A stretch of DNA of 64,000 nucleotides from Streptomyces phaeoluteigriseus (lineage in GTDB: Bacteria; Actinomycetota; Actinomycetes; Streptomycetales; Streptomycetaceae). The notes beneath the pieces were generated by a model, which saw nothing but the letters and a program-made list of their open reading frames with translations, was not told where the DNA came from and searched no databases. Positions 44,558 through 52,620 of this stretch are shown one piece after another (the first letter of the stretch is position 1; every line of letters begins with the position of its first letter). A program made the translations under genes and the position numbers. The stretch is from NCBI RefSeq assembly GCF_001896135.2, contig NZ_MPOH02000020.1, forward strand, positions 62,001-126,000, read 5' to 3'.

Positions 44558-45295
44558 GTGACCGAGGGGACGAAGGTGACAGACGTGACTACCGAGCCTG
44601 CCGAGAACGACGGGGGCCCCGAGAACGACGAAGGCCCTGGGAACGACGGAAGTACCGAGAACGCCCCGGTCGCCGAGACCGTCGACACCGACGCCGGTCC
44701 CGCCCGCATCACCTGGCACCGGGCGAGGCGGCCCAGGCTCGTCCTCGCCGTGAGCCACGGCGCGGGCGGCGGCATCGAGGCGCGGGATCTGCGCGCGCTC
44801 GCCGAGGTGCTCCCCGGGCACGGCGTCAGCGTCGCCCTCGTCGAGCAGCCCTGGCGGGTGGCCGGCAGGAAGGTGGCGCCCGCGCCGAAGACGCTCGACG
44901 TCGGCTGGCGCGGGATCTGGCCGGCCGTCGCGAAGGCCGGCCTCCCGGTGATCTCCGGCGGGCGCAGCGCGGGCGCGCGGGTGGCCTGCCGTACCGCCGT
45001 CGAACTCGGCGCCCACGCCGTCCTCGCGCTCAGCTTCCCGCTCCACCCGCCCGGCAGGCCCGAGAGGTCCCGGGCCGCGGAACTGCTGGGCGCCGGGGTG
45101 CCCACGCTCGTCGTCCAGGGCGGCAACGACCCCTTCGGCAAGCCCGCGGAGTTCCCCGAGGGGACGTACGCCCTGGTCGAGGTGCCCTACGGCGATCACG
45201 GGTTCGCCGTGCCCAAGCGGGCCCCGGTCACCCAGGACCAGGCCCTGGAGACGGTCACCGCGGCGGTCCTCCCGTGGGCCGTGTCACTCGGGTGA
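44558..45295 (+). CDS. Alpha/beta hydrolase family protein (KANL3/Tex30-like)
   Basis: The 245-residue protein starts at a GTG two bases after the SRAP stop. The first ~45 residues are Glu/Asn/Gly-rich and disordered. The rest has LVLAVSHGAGGGIEARDLRALAE, GGRSAGARVACRTAVELGA (nucleophile elbow G-R-S-A-G) and GNDPFG and DHGFAVP, which hold the presumed acid and histidine. Fold is clear; substrate is not. Coupled to the SRAP gene. Confidence 0.85.
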   Translation: MTEGTKVTDVTTEPAENDGGPENDEGPGNDGSTENAPVAETVDTDAGPARITWHRARRPRLVLAVSHGAGGGIEARDLRALAEVLPGHGVSVALVEQPWRVAGRKVAPAPKTLDVGWRGIWPAVAKAGLPVISGGRSAGARVACRTAVELGAHAVLALSFPLHPPGRPERSRAAELLGAGVPTLVVQGGNDPFGKPAEFPEGTYALVEVPYGDHGFAVPKRAPVTQDQALETVTAAVLPWAVSLG

Positions 45296-45302
45296 ACAGC
45301 GG

Positions 45303-45328
45303 GGAATGTTGCGGGGCGCAGGGCTGTT
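45303..45328 (+). promoter_or_regulatory. Sigma-R dependent promoter of sigR
   Basis: GGAAT (45303-45307), an 18-base spacer, then GTT (45326-45328) matches the sigma-R consensus GGAAT-N18-GTT exactly. It corresponds to sigRp2 of S. coelicolor and closes the positive loop. Confidence 0.88.
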
Positions 45329-45543
45329 GAGCCGGGCAGAAGTGCTGAACACGCAGCACCGATGTCGTGGGAGAGGAAGTCCGGCGCATGGGTTCGACCA
45401 TCTGCCCCAGCCGCACCGACCTGGACTGGACGGTGCTGCACGCGGCCAAGACCGCTCACATTCGAGCGGCGGGTGGGACGGGTAGTCGTCTATCCTCCGA
45501 TTCGAGTGGGACCGGTCTCGGTCCTGCCCGCGATCTTGAGGAG

Positions 45544-46239
45544 GTGGGTCCGGTCACCGGTACCGACGCAGGGACCGACAACGGCCAGGCGGAGCTGCCC
45601 GAGGGCCAGGGCACGGGCGTGGGGACGGCAGCGGAGTCCACCACGGAGCGCAGCGCGCGCTTCGAGCGGGACGCGCTCGAGTTCCTCGACCAGATGTACT
45701 CGGCGGCCCTGCGCATGACGCGCAACCCGGCGGACGCCGAGGACCTGGTGCAGGAGACCTACGCCAAGGCGTACGCGTCCTTCCACCAGTTCCGCGAGGG
45801 CACCAATCTCAAGGCCTGGCTGTACCGGATCCTGACCAACACCTTCATCAACTCGTACCGCAAGAAGCAGCGCGAACCCCAGCGCAGCGCGGCCGAGGAG
45901 ATCGAGGACTGGCAGCTGGCGCGCGCCGAGTCGCACATGTCCACGGGTCTGCGCTCCGCCGAGTCGCAGGCACTGGACCATCTGCCCGACTCGGACGTGA
46001 AGGCGGCCCTTCAGGCGATCCCCGAGGAATTCCGCATCGCCGTCTACCTCGCGGACGTAGAGGGCTTTGCGTACAAGGAGATCGCGGACATCATGGGGAC
46101 ACCCATCGGTACGGTGATGTCCCGGCTGCACCGGGGCCGCCGTCAACTGCGCGGCATGCTCGAGGACTACGCCCGTGAGCGCGGGCTGGTTCCGGCAGGC
46201 GCCGGGGAGTCGAACGAAGCGAAAGGCTCTGGGTCATGA
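45544..46239 (+). CDS. sigR: RNA polymerase sigma factor SigR (thiol-oxidative stress)
   Basis: I take the GTG at 45544 (VGPVTGTDAG), giving 231 residues, near the 227 known for S. coelicolor SigR. It contains sigma region 2 (LEFLDQMYSAALRMTRNPADAEDLVQETYAKAYASF) in pieces and region 4 (YKEIADIMGTPIGTVMSRLHRGRRQL). An in-frame ATG at 45388 (MGSTICPSRTDLD) would add 52 residues, matching the longer unstable SigR' made from the sigma-R dependent transcript. Stop overlaps rsrA by ATGA. Confidence 0.95.
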   Translation: MGPVTGTDAGTDNGQAELPEGQGTGVGTAAESTTERSARFERDALEFLDQMYSAALRMTRNPADAEDLVQETYAKAYASFHQFREGTNLKAWLYRILTNTFINSYRKKQREPQRSAAEEIEDWQLARAESHMSTGLRSAESQALDHLPDSDVKAALQAIPEEFRIAVYLADVEGFAYKEIADIMGTPIGTVMSRLHRGRRQLRGMLEDYARERGLVPAGAGESNEAKGSGS

Positions 46240-46538
46240 GCTGTGGAGAGCCGCACGAGACGGACTGCGGTGAGGTCCTCGACCATCTCTACGAGTTTCT
46301 CGACAGTGAGATGCCGGACATGGACCGCGACAAGTTCAAGCAGCACTTCAACGAGTGCTCGCCGTGCCTGGAGAAGTACGGGCTGGAAGAGGCCGTCAAG
46401 AAGCTGGTCAAGCGCTGCTGCGGCCATGACGACGTGCCGACCGACCTGCGCTCGAAGGTCATGGGCCGGATCGAGCTGATCCGCTCCGGCCAGGCCGTGC
46501 CCGAGCACGATGTGTCGGTCACCCCTCAGGAGTCCTGA
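46236..46538 (+). CDS. rsrA: Redox-sensitive zinc anti-sigma factor RsrA
   Basis: The 100-residue protein has the ZAS motif HFNECSPC with a further cysteine at position 11 (TDCGEV), giving the zinc site and the disulphide switch. CC-G-H follows at ~61-62. RsrA binds SigR in reduced cells and lets go on thiol oxidation. Start overlaps the sigR stop by four bases (46236-46239), ensuring balanced synthesis. It is followed by a tandem repeat array. Confidence 0.96.
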   Translation: MSCGEPHETDCGEVLDHLYEFLDSEMPDMDRDKFKQHFNECSPCLEKYGLEEAVKKLVKRCCGHDDVPTDLRSKVMGRIELIRSGQAVPEHDVSVTPQES

Positions 46539-46548
46539 CCTCCGCCCT

Positions 46549-46636
46549 GCCTCCGCGGAAGTCCTGCCTCCGCGGAAGTCCTGCACCACGCAGAAGTTCT
46601 GCACCACGCGGAAGTCCTGCACCACGCAGAAGTTCT
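46549..46636. repeat. 17/18-bp tandem array after rsrA
   Basis: Five units: two of GCCTCCGCGGAAGTCCT (46549, 46566) and three of GCACCACGC(A/G)GAAGT(T/C)CT (46583, 46601, 46619). The array starts 11 bases past the rsrA stop. Changes between units are partly alternating. Confidence 0.9.
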
Positions 46637-46777
46637 GCACCCGCGTAGGTCCCACGTCTCCCGAGGACGCACCGACATCACCCGAACGTGCTAATCCGCC
46701 GGTGATACGCCCGCGTCGCCACCCCCCGCCACCCTAGGCTCCGGAGCCTGGACGAGGCGTGGCCGGGGGAGGGCGAC

Positions 46778-48088
46778 ATGGACGGCATTCCGGTACGGGC
46801 GCGGGTGTACGTCGGCTGTGCCGTCCTCGGCGCCCTGTGCTGCCTGTTCCCCCTGCCGTCGGACCGCACGCGCTGGTGGCCGGTCCTACTGCTCGCCGCG
46901 CTGTACGCGGGCGGTGAGCGCGTCGCCCGCCGCCGGTTCGCCGGCACCCTCTACCCCGTCCTGCTGGCCGGGGCTTTTCTGTTTCCGGCTGCCGCCGCCG
47001 CGCTCGTCCCGCTGCCGGGCGCGCTGCTGTCCCCGGTGGAGCACCGGCCCTTCCCGCTGCGGCGCGTCTGGCGGGCCGCCCGGCTGGCGCTCGGCGTGTG
47101 GGCCGCGTCCCGCGCGCACGAGGCGCTGGGCGGCCGGGAGGCCGTCGGGGCGTCCGACGGCCCCGCCCTCCTCCTCCCGGCCGCGGCCGGCGTCCTTGTC
47201 CTCTGCCTGGTGCTCGCCGTCCTGGACGGCGGGATCCTCGCGCTGGCCGAGGGGCTGCCGGCCCGGCGCGCCTGGCACGGGCCGTTCCTGCGCTCCCTGG
47301 CACCCGTAGGGGTGCACGGGCTCGCCGGGCTGATGATGGCCGTCCTGTGGCACAGCCCCTACGGGCCGGTCGCCGCGCTGCTCGTGCTGTTCCCGATGGG
47401 TGTGTCCTGGTGGGTGTTCGCCCAGTACCACCGGGAGCGCGCCGCCCACCAGGCGACGATCCGGGCGCTGGTGCAGGCCGTCGACATCAAGGACGGCTAC
47501 ACCCGCGGGCACAGCGAACGCGTCGGCCAGGCCTCCCTGCTGATCGCCCGTGAGCTGGGGATGGACGAGGGCCGGGTCGAGGTGATCCGCTTCGCCGGGA
47601 TCCTGCACGACGTCGGCAAGCTCGGCGTGCCCACCCGGCTGCTCCGCAAGAAAGGCCCGCTGACGCCCGAGGAACGGCGCGTGATCGAACTGCACCCCGA
47701 GTACGGGCACGAGATCACCCGGGGCATCTCCTTCCTCGGCGAGGCCCGCTCGGCGATCCTCCACCACCACGAGCGGCTGGACGGCAGCGGCTACCCCTAC
47801 GGGCTGGTCGGCAGTCAGATTCCGGAACCCGCGCGCGTGGTGGCGGTCGCCGACGCCTTCGACGCGATGACCTCGACCCGCTCCTACAGCCGGGCCCGCC
47901 CCGTGCCGGTGGCGCTGGAGGAACTCCAGCGGTGCGCGGGGGCCCACTTCGACCCCCGCATGGTCACCGCGCTGACCCGTGTGATCACCCGGGACGGCTG
48001 GCATCCGATCGTCACCGCCGACGAGCCCCGCCTGCCGGCACAGTCCCCGGCCGACCCCGTTCCCGAGCGGCCGGGGGCCCGGCGGTGA
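46778..48088 (+). CDS. Membrane protein with HD-GYP domain
   Basis: The 436-residue protein has about six transmembrane helices to residue ~215, then a complete HD-GYP domain: HSERVGQASL, GILHDVGKLGVP (HD), HPEYGHEI, ILHHHERLDGSGYPYGL (HHExxDGxGYP) and VVAVADAFDAMTSTRSYS. HD-GYP domains hydrolyse cyclic di-GMP in several bacteria; in Streptomyces the substrate is not certain. The membrane part resembles no sensor I can name. Overlaps the next gene by GTGA. Confidence 0.9.
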   Translation: MDGIPVRARVYVGCAVLGALCCLFPLPSDRTRWWPVLLLAALYAGGERVARRRFAGTLYPVLLAGAFLFPAAAAALVPLPGALLSPVEHRPFPLRRVWRAARLALGVWAASRAHEALGGREAVGASDGPALLLPAAAGVLVLCLVLAVLDGGILALAEGLPARRAWHGPFLRSLAPVGVHGLAGLMMAVLWHSPYGPVAALLVLFPMGVSWWVFAQYHRERAAHQATIRALVQAVDIKDGYTRGHSERVGQASLLIARELGMDEGRVEVIRFAGILHDVGKLGVPTRLLRKKGPLTPEERRVIELHPEYGHEITRGISFLGEARSAILHHHERLDGSGYPYGLVGSQIPEPARVVAVADAFDAMTSTRSYSRARPVPVALEELQRCAGAHFDPRMVTALTRVITRDGWHPIVTADEPRLPAQSPADPVPERPGARR

Positions 48089-49344
48089 GTGGCCGCCGCA
48101 GGGCGGTGCGGGCAGGCGGGCTCCTGAGCGTCCTGCACGGCGCCGCCGGGCTGCTCGTCGTCGCGTCGCTGTTCGTCGTCCTCCGCTCGGGGCTGGCGGA
48201 GCGGCCCGTCGCGCTCGCCTTCGGGGTGCTGATGGCCGTCGGCGAGCTGACCCGGTGGAGCGGACCCGGACTGCGCGAGGCCGCGCCGCTCGGTTCCGCC
48301 GCCTCGCTGTCGTACGCGCTGCTCGGGGAGCATGCCGGGCACGCCACGCACCACGGGGTGGCCCAGGTCGTCGCCGTCGTGGTGGCCGCCTCGCTGCTGG
48401 GCAGCGTGCCGCACATCGCGCGCGGGCAGGGGCCCGTCCTGGACCACCTGGTCCGGCGCGTGCTGGCCGTCGGCTTCGCCGCCGTCTGCTTCCAGCCGCT
48501 CTACAACCACGGGGTGTTCGCCCGCTGGACCGGCCCGGCCTACGCGCTGCTGCTGCTCGCGCTGCTCGTCCTCACCGCGCTGTGCGACGCCGTCGTGGCC
48601 GCCGCGCTCGCGCACTCCCGTACGGGCTGGCCGTTCGCCCCGCTGCTCCGCGACGAGCTGCGGTCCGTACCGGGGCTCGGGTCGGCGGTGGCCGCGACGG
48701 GCGCGGTGATGGCGCTGGCGGTGGCCGTCGTCGGCCTGTGGGCGCTGCCGGTGTTCTCGGTGCCGTTGCTGCTCACCCAGCTGTCCCTGCGCCGGTACGC
48801 CGCCGTCCGCGCCACCTACCGGCAGACCATCGCCTCCCTGGCCCGCGCCACCGAGATAGCCGGGTACACCCCGGCCGGGCACGCCCGCCGGGTCGCCGCG
48901 CTCTGCCAGGCGGTCGGCCGGGACCTCGGCCTCACGGAGCCGGAGCTGACCGTGCTGGAGTACGCGGCCCTGATGCACGACATCGGGCAGCTCAGCCTCG
49001 TCGACCCGGTCCCGGCCGGGGCCACGGCCGGGCTGCCCCCGGCCGAGCAGCGGCGCATCGCCCTGCTCGGTGGGGCCGTGGTCCGCCAGACCGGGGCGAG
49101 TGCGCAGGTCGCCGCGGTGGTGGAGTGCCAGGCCGACCCCTACCCGGAGCAGCCGACGGCCGCGCGGATCGTGCGGGTGGTCAACGCCTACGAGGAGAAG
49201 GTGCGCGACGCCGGCCCCGGCGGGCCGCTCACGGCGCTGGAGGAACTCAGGCTGGGCACGGGCGGGGAGTACGCCCCCGAGGTGGTGGAAGCCCTGGCCA
49301 GGGTGCTGTCGCGGGACTGTCTTACCCTGCCCGCGGGTGGGTAA
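48085..49344 (+). CDS. Membrane protein with degenerate HD-GYP domain
   Basis: The GTG at 48085 overlaps the stop of the upstream HD-GYP gene. The 419-residue product (VSGRRRAVRAGGLLSVLHGA) has about seven transmembrane segments and a C-terminal domain homologous to its neighbour's: PAGHARRVAALCQAVGRDLG, YAALMHDIGQLSLVDPV (HD kept). The HHExxDGxGYP block is replaced by VVECQADPYPEQPTAARI, so the metal and substrate site is lost. It may act as a regulatory partner of the catalytic protein. Confidence 0.87.
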   Translation: MSGRRRAVRAGGLLSVLHGAAGLLVVASLFVVLRSGLAERPVALAFGVLMAVGELTRWSGPGLREAAPLGSAASLSYALLGEHAGHATHHGVAQVVAVVVAASLLGSVPHIARGQGPVLDHLVRRVLAVGFAAVCFQPLYNHGVFARWTGPAYALLLLALLVLTALCDAVVAAALAHSRTGWPFAPLLRDELRSVPGLGSAVAATGAVMALAVAVVGLWALPVFSVPLLLTQLSLRRYAAVRATYRQTIASLARATEIAGYTPAGHARRVAALCQAVGRDLGLTEPELTVLEYAALMHDIGQLSLVDPVPAGATAGLPPAEQRRIALLGGAVVRQTGASAQVAAVVECQADPYPEQPTAARIVRVVNAYEEKVRDAGPGGPLTALEELRLGTGGEYAPEVVEALARVLSRDCLTLPAGG

Positions 49345-49449
49345 CCCATGGGTAATGAGCGCCCTTCCGACCACACGTGGTTGGATGCGAGGGAGAGAGT
49401 GTCCGGGGGCACTGGCCAGCCCACAGAACGGAACTGGCAGGCGGGAATC

Positions 49450-50430
49450 GTGAGGATCTTCGGCAAGGGACGGCACCGGCCCTCCGCCTCCTGGCGGCAG
49501 GCCACCGATCGCGCCTTCACGCTGATCGGCGACGGCCGGTACGAGGACGCGGGCGCGCTGCTGACCCGTGCCGCCGATCTCGAGCCCTGGCTGTCGGAGT
49601 CCTGGTTCAACCTCGCCCTCCTGCACAAGTTCCGGCACGACTGGGAGCAGGCCCGCACCGCCGGGCTCCGGGCGGTCGCCCTGCTCGACCGCGAGACCGG
49701 CGCCCCCGACTGGTGGAACGTCGGCATCGCCGCCACCGCCCTGCAGGACTGGCCGCTGGCCCGGCGCTCCTGGCAGGCCTACGGGCTGCACGTCCCGGGC
49801 GGTCCCACCGCCGCCGGCGAGCCCCTCGGCATGGACCTGGGCAGCGCGGCCGTACGGCTGTCGCCCGAGGGGGAGGCCGAGGTGGTGTGGGGGCGGCGGC
49901 TGGACCCCGCGCGGATAGAGGTGCTGTCGATCCCGCTGCCGTCGTCCGGGCGGCGCTGGGGCGAGGTCGTCCTGCACGACGGGGTGCCGCACGGCGAGCG
50001 CACCACCTCGGTGGGGCACTCCTACCCCGTCTTCGACGAGATCGAGCTGTGGGCGCCCTCGCCGGTGCCGACCTGGGTGGTCCTGCTGGAGGCGGCCACG
50101 GAGACGGACCGTGACGCGCTGGAGCAGCTGGCCGCCGACGCGGGCTTCGCCGCCGAGGACTGGTCGTCCTCCGTACGGCTGCTGTGCCGGATGTGCTCCG
50201 AGTCGCGGATGCCGTCCGACGAGGGGGACGGCGAGCACCTCGACCCGCACGATCACAGTGAGCCTGGGCACCCCGGGCCGCTCGGCCACCGGACCGACGG
50301 GCAGCTGTGGGTGCCCGAGCGGGAGTGCGGGGTGGCCGCGCCGGCCTCGCTGGTGAGGGGGCTGCTGGACGGGTGGGTCGCGGACAGCCCGGACTCCCGG
50401 GACTGGCGAGACCTGGAAGAGGTCTGCTAA
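49450..50430 (+). CDS. Tetratricopeptide-type protein
   Basis: I take the GTG at 49450 (VRIFGKGRHRPSASWRQ), 326 residues; an in-frame ATG at 49348 would add 34. The N-terminal half has TPR-like helices (FTLIGDGRYEDAGALLTRAADLEPW, WFNLALLHKFRHDWEQA). The second half is a separate domain with VWGRRLDPARIEVLSIPLP and DEIELWAPSPVPTW, which I do not recognise. Acidic His/Asp-rich stretch near residues 275-290. No membrane segment. Function unknown. Confidence 0.8.
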   Translation: MRIFGKGRHRPSASWRQATDRAFTLIGDGRYEDAGALLTRAADLEPWLSESWFNLALLHKFRHDWEQARTAGLRAVALLDRETGAPDWWNVGIAATALQDWPLARRSWQAYGLHVPGGPTAAGEPLGMDLGSAAVRLSPEGEAEVVWGRRLDPARIEVLSIPLPSSGRRWGEVVLHDGVPHGERTTSVGHSYPVFDEIELWAPSPVPTWVVLLEAATETDRDALEQLAADAGFAAEDWSSSVRLLCRMCSESRMPSDEGDGEHLDPHDHSEPGHPGPLGHRTDGQLWVPERECGVAAPASLVRGLLDGWVADSPDSRDWRDLEEVC

Positions 50431-50586
50431 GGCCTGTCGTGGCTCGGTCGCGTGCCGGTGCGTGGCTGGTCGCGCCCCGCGGCGGAGCCGCATCTCGATA
50501 CGGCCCCGCGCGCCGTGCGGGACGCTCCACGTACCCTGTATCCGCATCACACCCCCCGCTTTTTCTGAGGAAGGCATACGTCGGTC

Positions 50587-51237
50587 ATGGCGCAGCAGGA
50601 CACCGATCAGCAGCACGCGGGAGTGCTCCCCGTGGACGACGAGGGCTTCGTCATCGACACCGGGGAGACGGAGGAGCGCGAGCAGGCCTGGCGTCGGGCC
50701 GGGACCGCGCGGCCCATCACCGTCGTGGGGAACCCGGTGCTGCACAAGGAGTGCAAGGACGTCACCGAGTTCGGCGAGGAGCTCCAGCAGCTGGTCGCGG
50801 ACATGTTCGCCTCGCAGCACGCCGCCGAGGGCGTGGGCCTGGCCGCCAACCAGATCGGCGTCGATCTGAAGGTGTTCGTCTACGACTGCCCGGACGACGA
50901 GGGCGCCCGGCACACCGGCGTGGTCTGCAACCCCAAGCTGGTGGAGCTGCCCACGGAGAGGCGCCGGCTGGACGACAGCAACGAGGGCTGTCTGTCGGTG
51001 CCCACCGCGTACGCGCCGCTGGCTCGGCCCGACTACGCCGAGGTGACCGGTCAGGACGAGAAGGGCAACCCGGTCAGGGTGCGCGGCACGGGATACTTCG
51101 CTCGGTGTTTGCAGCACGAGACGGATCACCTCTACGGGTACCTCTACATCGACCGTCTCTCCAAGCGTGAACGCAAGGAAGCGCTGCGGCAGATGGCCGA
51201 GAACGAGCCTCGCTACGCCGTGGTCCCCAACGACTGA
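50587..51237 (+). CDS. def: Peptide deformylase
   Basis: The 216-residue enzyme has all three motifs: GVGLAANQ, EGCLSVP (metal-binding Cys), and QHETDHLYG (HExxH histidines). It removes the formyl group from new proteins. A ~35-residue acidic N-terminal extension precedes the catalytic domain, as in other actinobacterial type enzymes. Standing alone, 156 bases after the TPR gene, with a strong terminator behind. Confidence 0.95.
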   Translation: MAQQDTDQQHAGVLPVDDEGFVIDTGETEEREQAWRRAGTARPITVVGNPVLHKECKDVTEFGEELQQLVADMFASQHAAEGVGLAANQIGVDLKVFVYDCPDDEGARHTGVVCNPKLVELPTERRRLDDSNEGCLSVPTAYAPLARPDYAEVTGQDEKGNPVRVRGTGYFARCLQHETDHLYGYLYIDRLSKRERKEALRQMAENEPRYAVVPND

Positions 51238-51252
51238 GCCGTCCTCCTTCCC

Positions 51253-51291
51253 ACGACGCCCGGCCCGCGATCAGCGGCGGCCGGGCGTCGT
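51253..51291 (+). terminator. Terminator after def
   Basis: 13-bp stem ACGACGCCCGGCC / GGCCGGGCGTCGT with a 13-base loop, 15 bases beyond the def stop. The remaining bases to 51510 are AT-richer than average and must hold the terpene synthase promoter. Confidence 0.85.
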
Positions 51292-51510
51292 TCGTGTGTC
51301 CGACGCACGTTCGATCGCTTATGCACATCTGCTGATCCATAACAAGTCACGCAAGGGGGGATTCTCGGCGTGTTGGGGTAGTGAATGAAGCAAATCCGTT
51401 CCCAGAACGGTCAGTTGTGGTGCTGAATAGGAAGTGCGGGGATACGCAACGGCGCACGCCCGGCACGGCGGGAGGGGTGTGTACCAACTGGCGGCTGAGA
51501 GGGGTTGTTC

Positions 51511-52620
51511 GTGCCAGCTTTCCCATACAGCACCACATACCGCACCACATACCGCACCGCGGGGACCGTGACCGCGGTCGCGGTTCCCGCATCGCTCTCT
51601 CTCCCGGTCATCGAGGCGGTGTTTCCCAGGCAACTGCATCCGTATTGGCCTCAGTTGCAGGAGAACACGCGTGCGTGGCTGCTCGAAAAGCGGCTCATGC
51701 CGGCGGACAAGGTCGCGGAATATGCCGACGGCCTGTGCTACACCGACCTGATGGCGGGCTACTACCTCGGCGCACCCGACGAGGTCATGCAGGCCATCGC
51801 CGACTACAGCGCGTGGTTCTTCGTCTGGGACGACCGGCACGACCGTGACGTCGTGCACGGCCGGGCAGCCGCCTGGCGGCAGTTGAGGCGCCGCCTGCAC
51901 GTGGCCCTCGACTCCCCGGACGAGCACCTGCTACACGAGGATCCGCTGGTCGCCGGACTCGCGGACAGTGTGGGCCGGCTGTACTCCTTCCTCCCCGCGA
52001 CCTGGAGCGAGCGGTTCGCCCGCCACTTCCACGAGGTGATCGAGGCGTACGACCGGGAATTCCACAACCGGATGGACGGGCGCATACCGGGCGTCGAGGA
52101 GTATCTGGTCCTGCGTCGGCTCACCTTCGCGCACTGGATCTGGACGGATCTGCTGGAGCCGAGTGCGGGGTGCGAACTCCCGGACGCCGTACGGAAACAC
52201 CCGGCCTATCGGCGTGCGGCTCTGCTGAGTCAGGAATTCGCCGCCTGGTACAACGACCTCTGTTCGCTCCCGAAGGAAATAGCGGGCGACGAGGTGCACA
52301 ATCTCGGAATCAGTCTCATCGCCCATGAGGGGCTGACCCTCGAAGAGGCGGTCGAGGAAATCAGGCGGCGCGTCGAGGACTGCATATCCGAATTCCTCGT
52401 CACGGAGAAGGACGTGCTGAGGCTGGCCGACAGGCTCACCGACGGGACGGTCCACGGAAAGGAACTCGGCGCCGCCGTACGGGCCTGTCTCGAGAACATG
52501 AGGAACTGGTTCAGTTCCGTCTACTGGTTCCACCACGAGTCCGGCCGCTACATGGTCGACAGCTGGGACGACCGTTCCACGCCCCCGTACGTCAACAACG
52601 AAGCGGCAGGTGAGAAATGA
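51511..52620 (+). CDS. cyc1: Epi-isozizaene synthase (class I sesquiterpene cyclase)
   Basis: The GTG at 51511 (VPAFPYSTTYRTT) follows AGAGGGG and matches the start of S. coelicolor SCO5222. The 369-residue protein has the metal-binding motifs DDRHD (in FFVWDDRHDRD) and NDLCSLPKE (the NSE triad), and it ends YVNNEAAGEK. It cyclises farnesyl diphosphate to epi-isozizaene, the albaflavenone precursor. A 12-base repeat in the leader codes for TTYR twice. The stop overlaps the P450 gene by ATGA, so both are co-translated. Confidence 0.95.
   Translation: MPAFPYSTTYRTTYRTAGTVTAVAVPASLSLPVIEAVFPRQLHPYWPQLQENTRAWLLEKRLMPADKVAEYADGLCYTDLMAGYYLGAPDEVMQAIADYSAWFFVWDDRHDRDVVHGRAAAWRQLRRRLHVALDSPDEHLLHEDPLVAGLADSVGRLYSFLPATWSERFARHFHEVIEAYDREFHNRMDGRIPGVEEYLVLRRLTFAHWIWTDLLEPSAGCELPDAVRKHPAYRRAALLSQEFAAWYNDLCSLPKEIAGDEVHNLGISLIAHEGLTLEEAVEEIRRRVEDCISEFLVTEKDVLRLADRLTDGTVHGKELGAAVRACLENMRNWFSSVYWFHHESGRYMVDSWDDRSTPPYVNNEAAGEK

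Noticed and set aside
50431..50460. ggcctgtcg after the TPR gene, like the MITE end
   Set aside because: Only nine bases match the inverted end and no partner end or CTAG is nearby.
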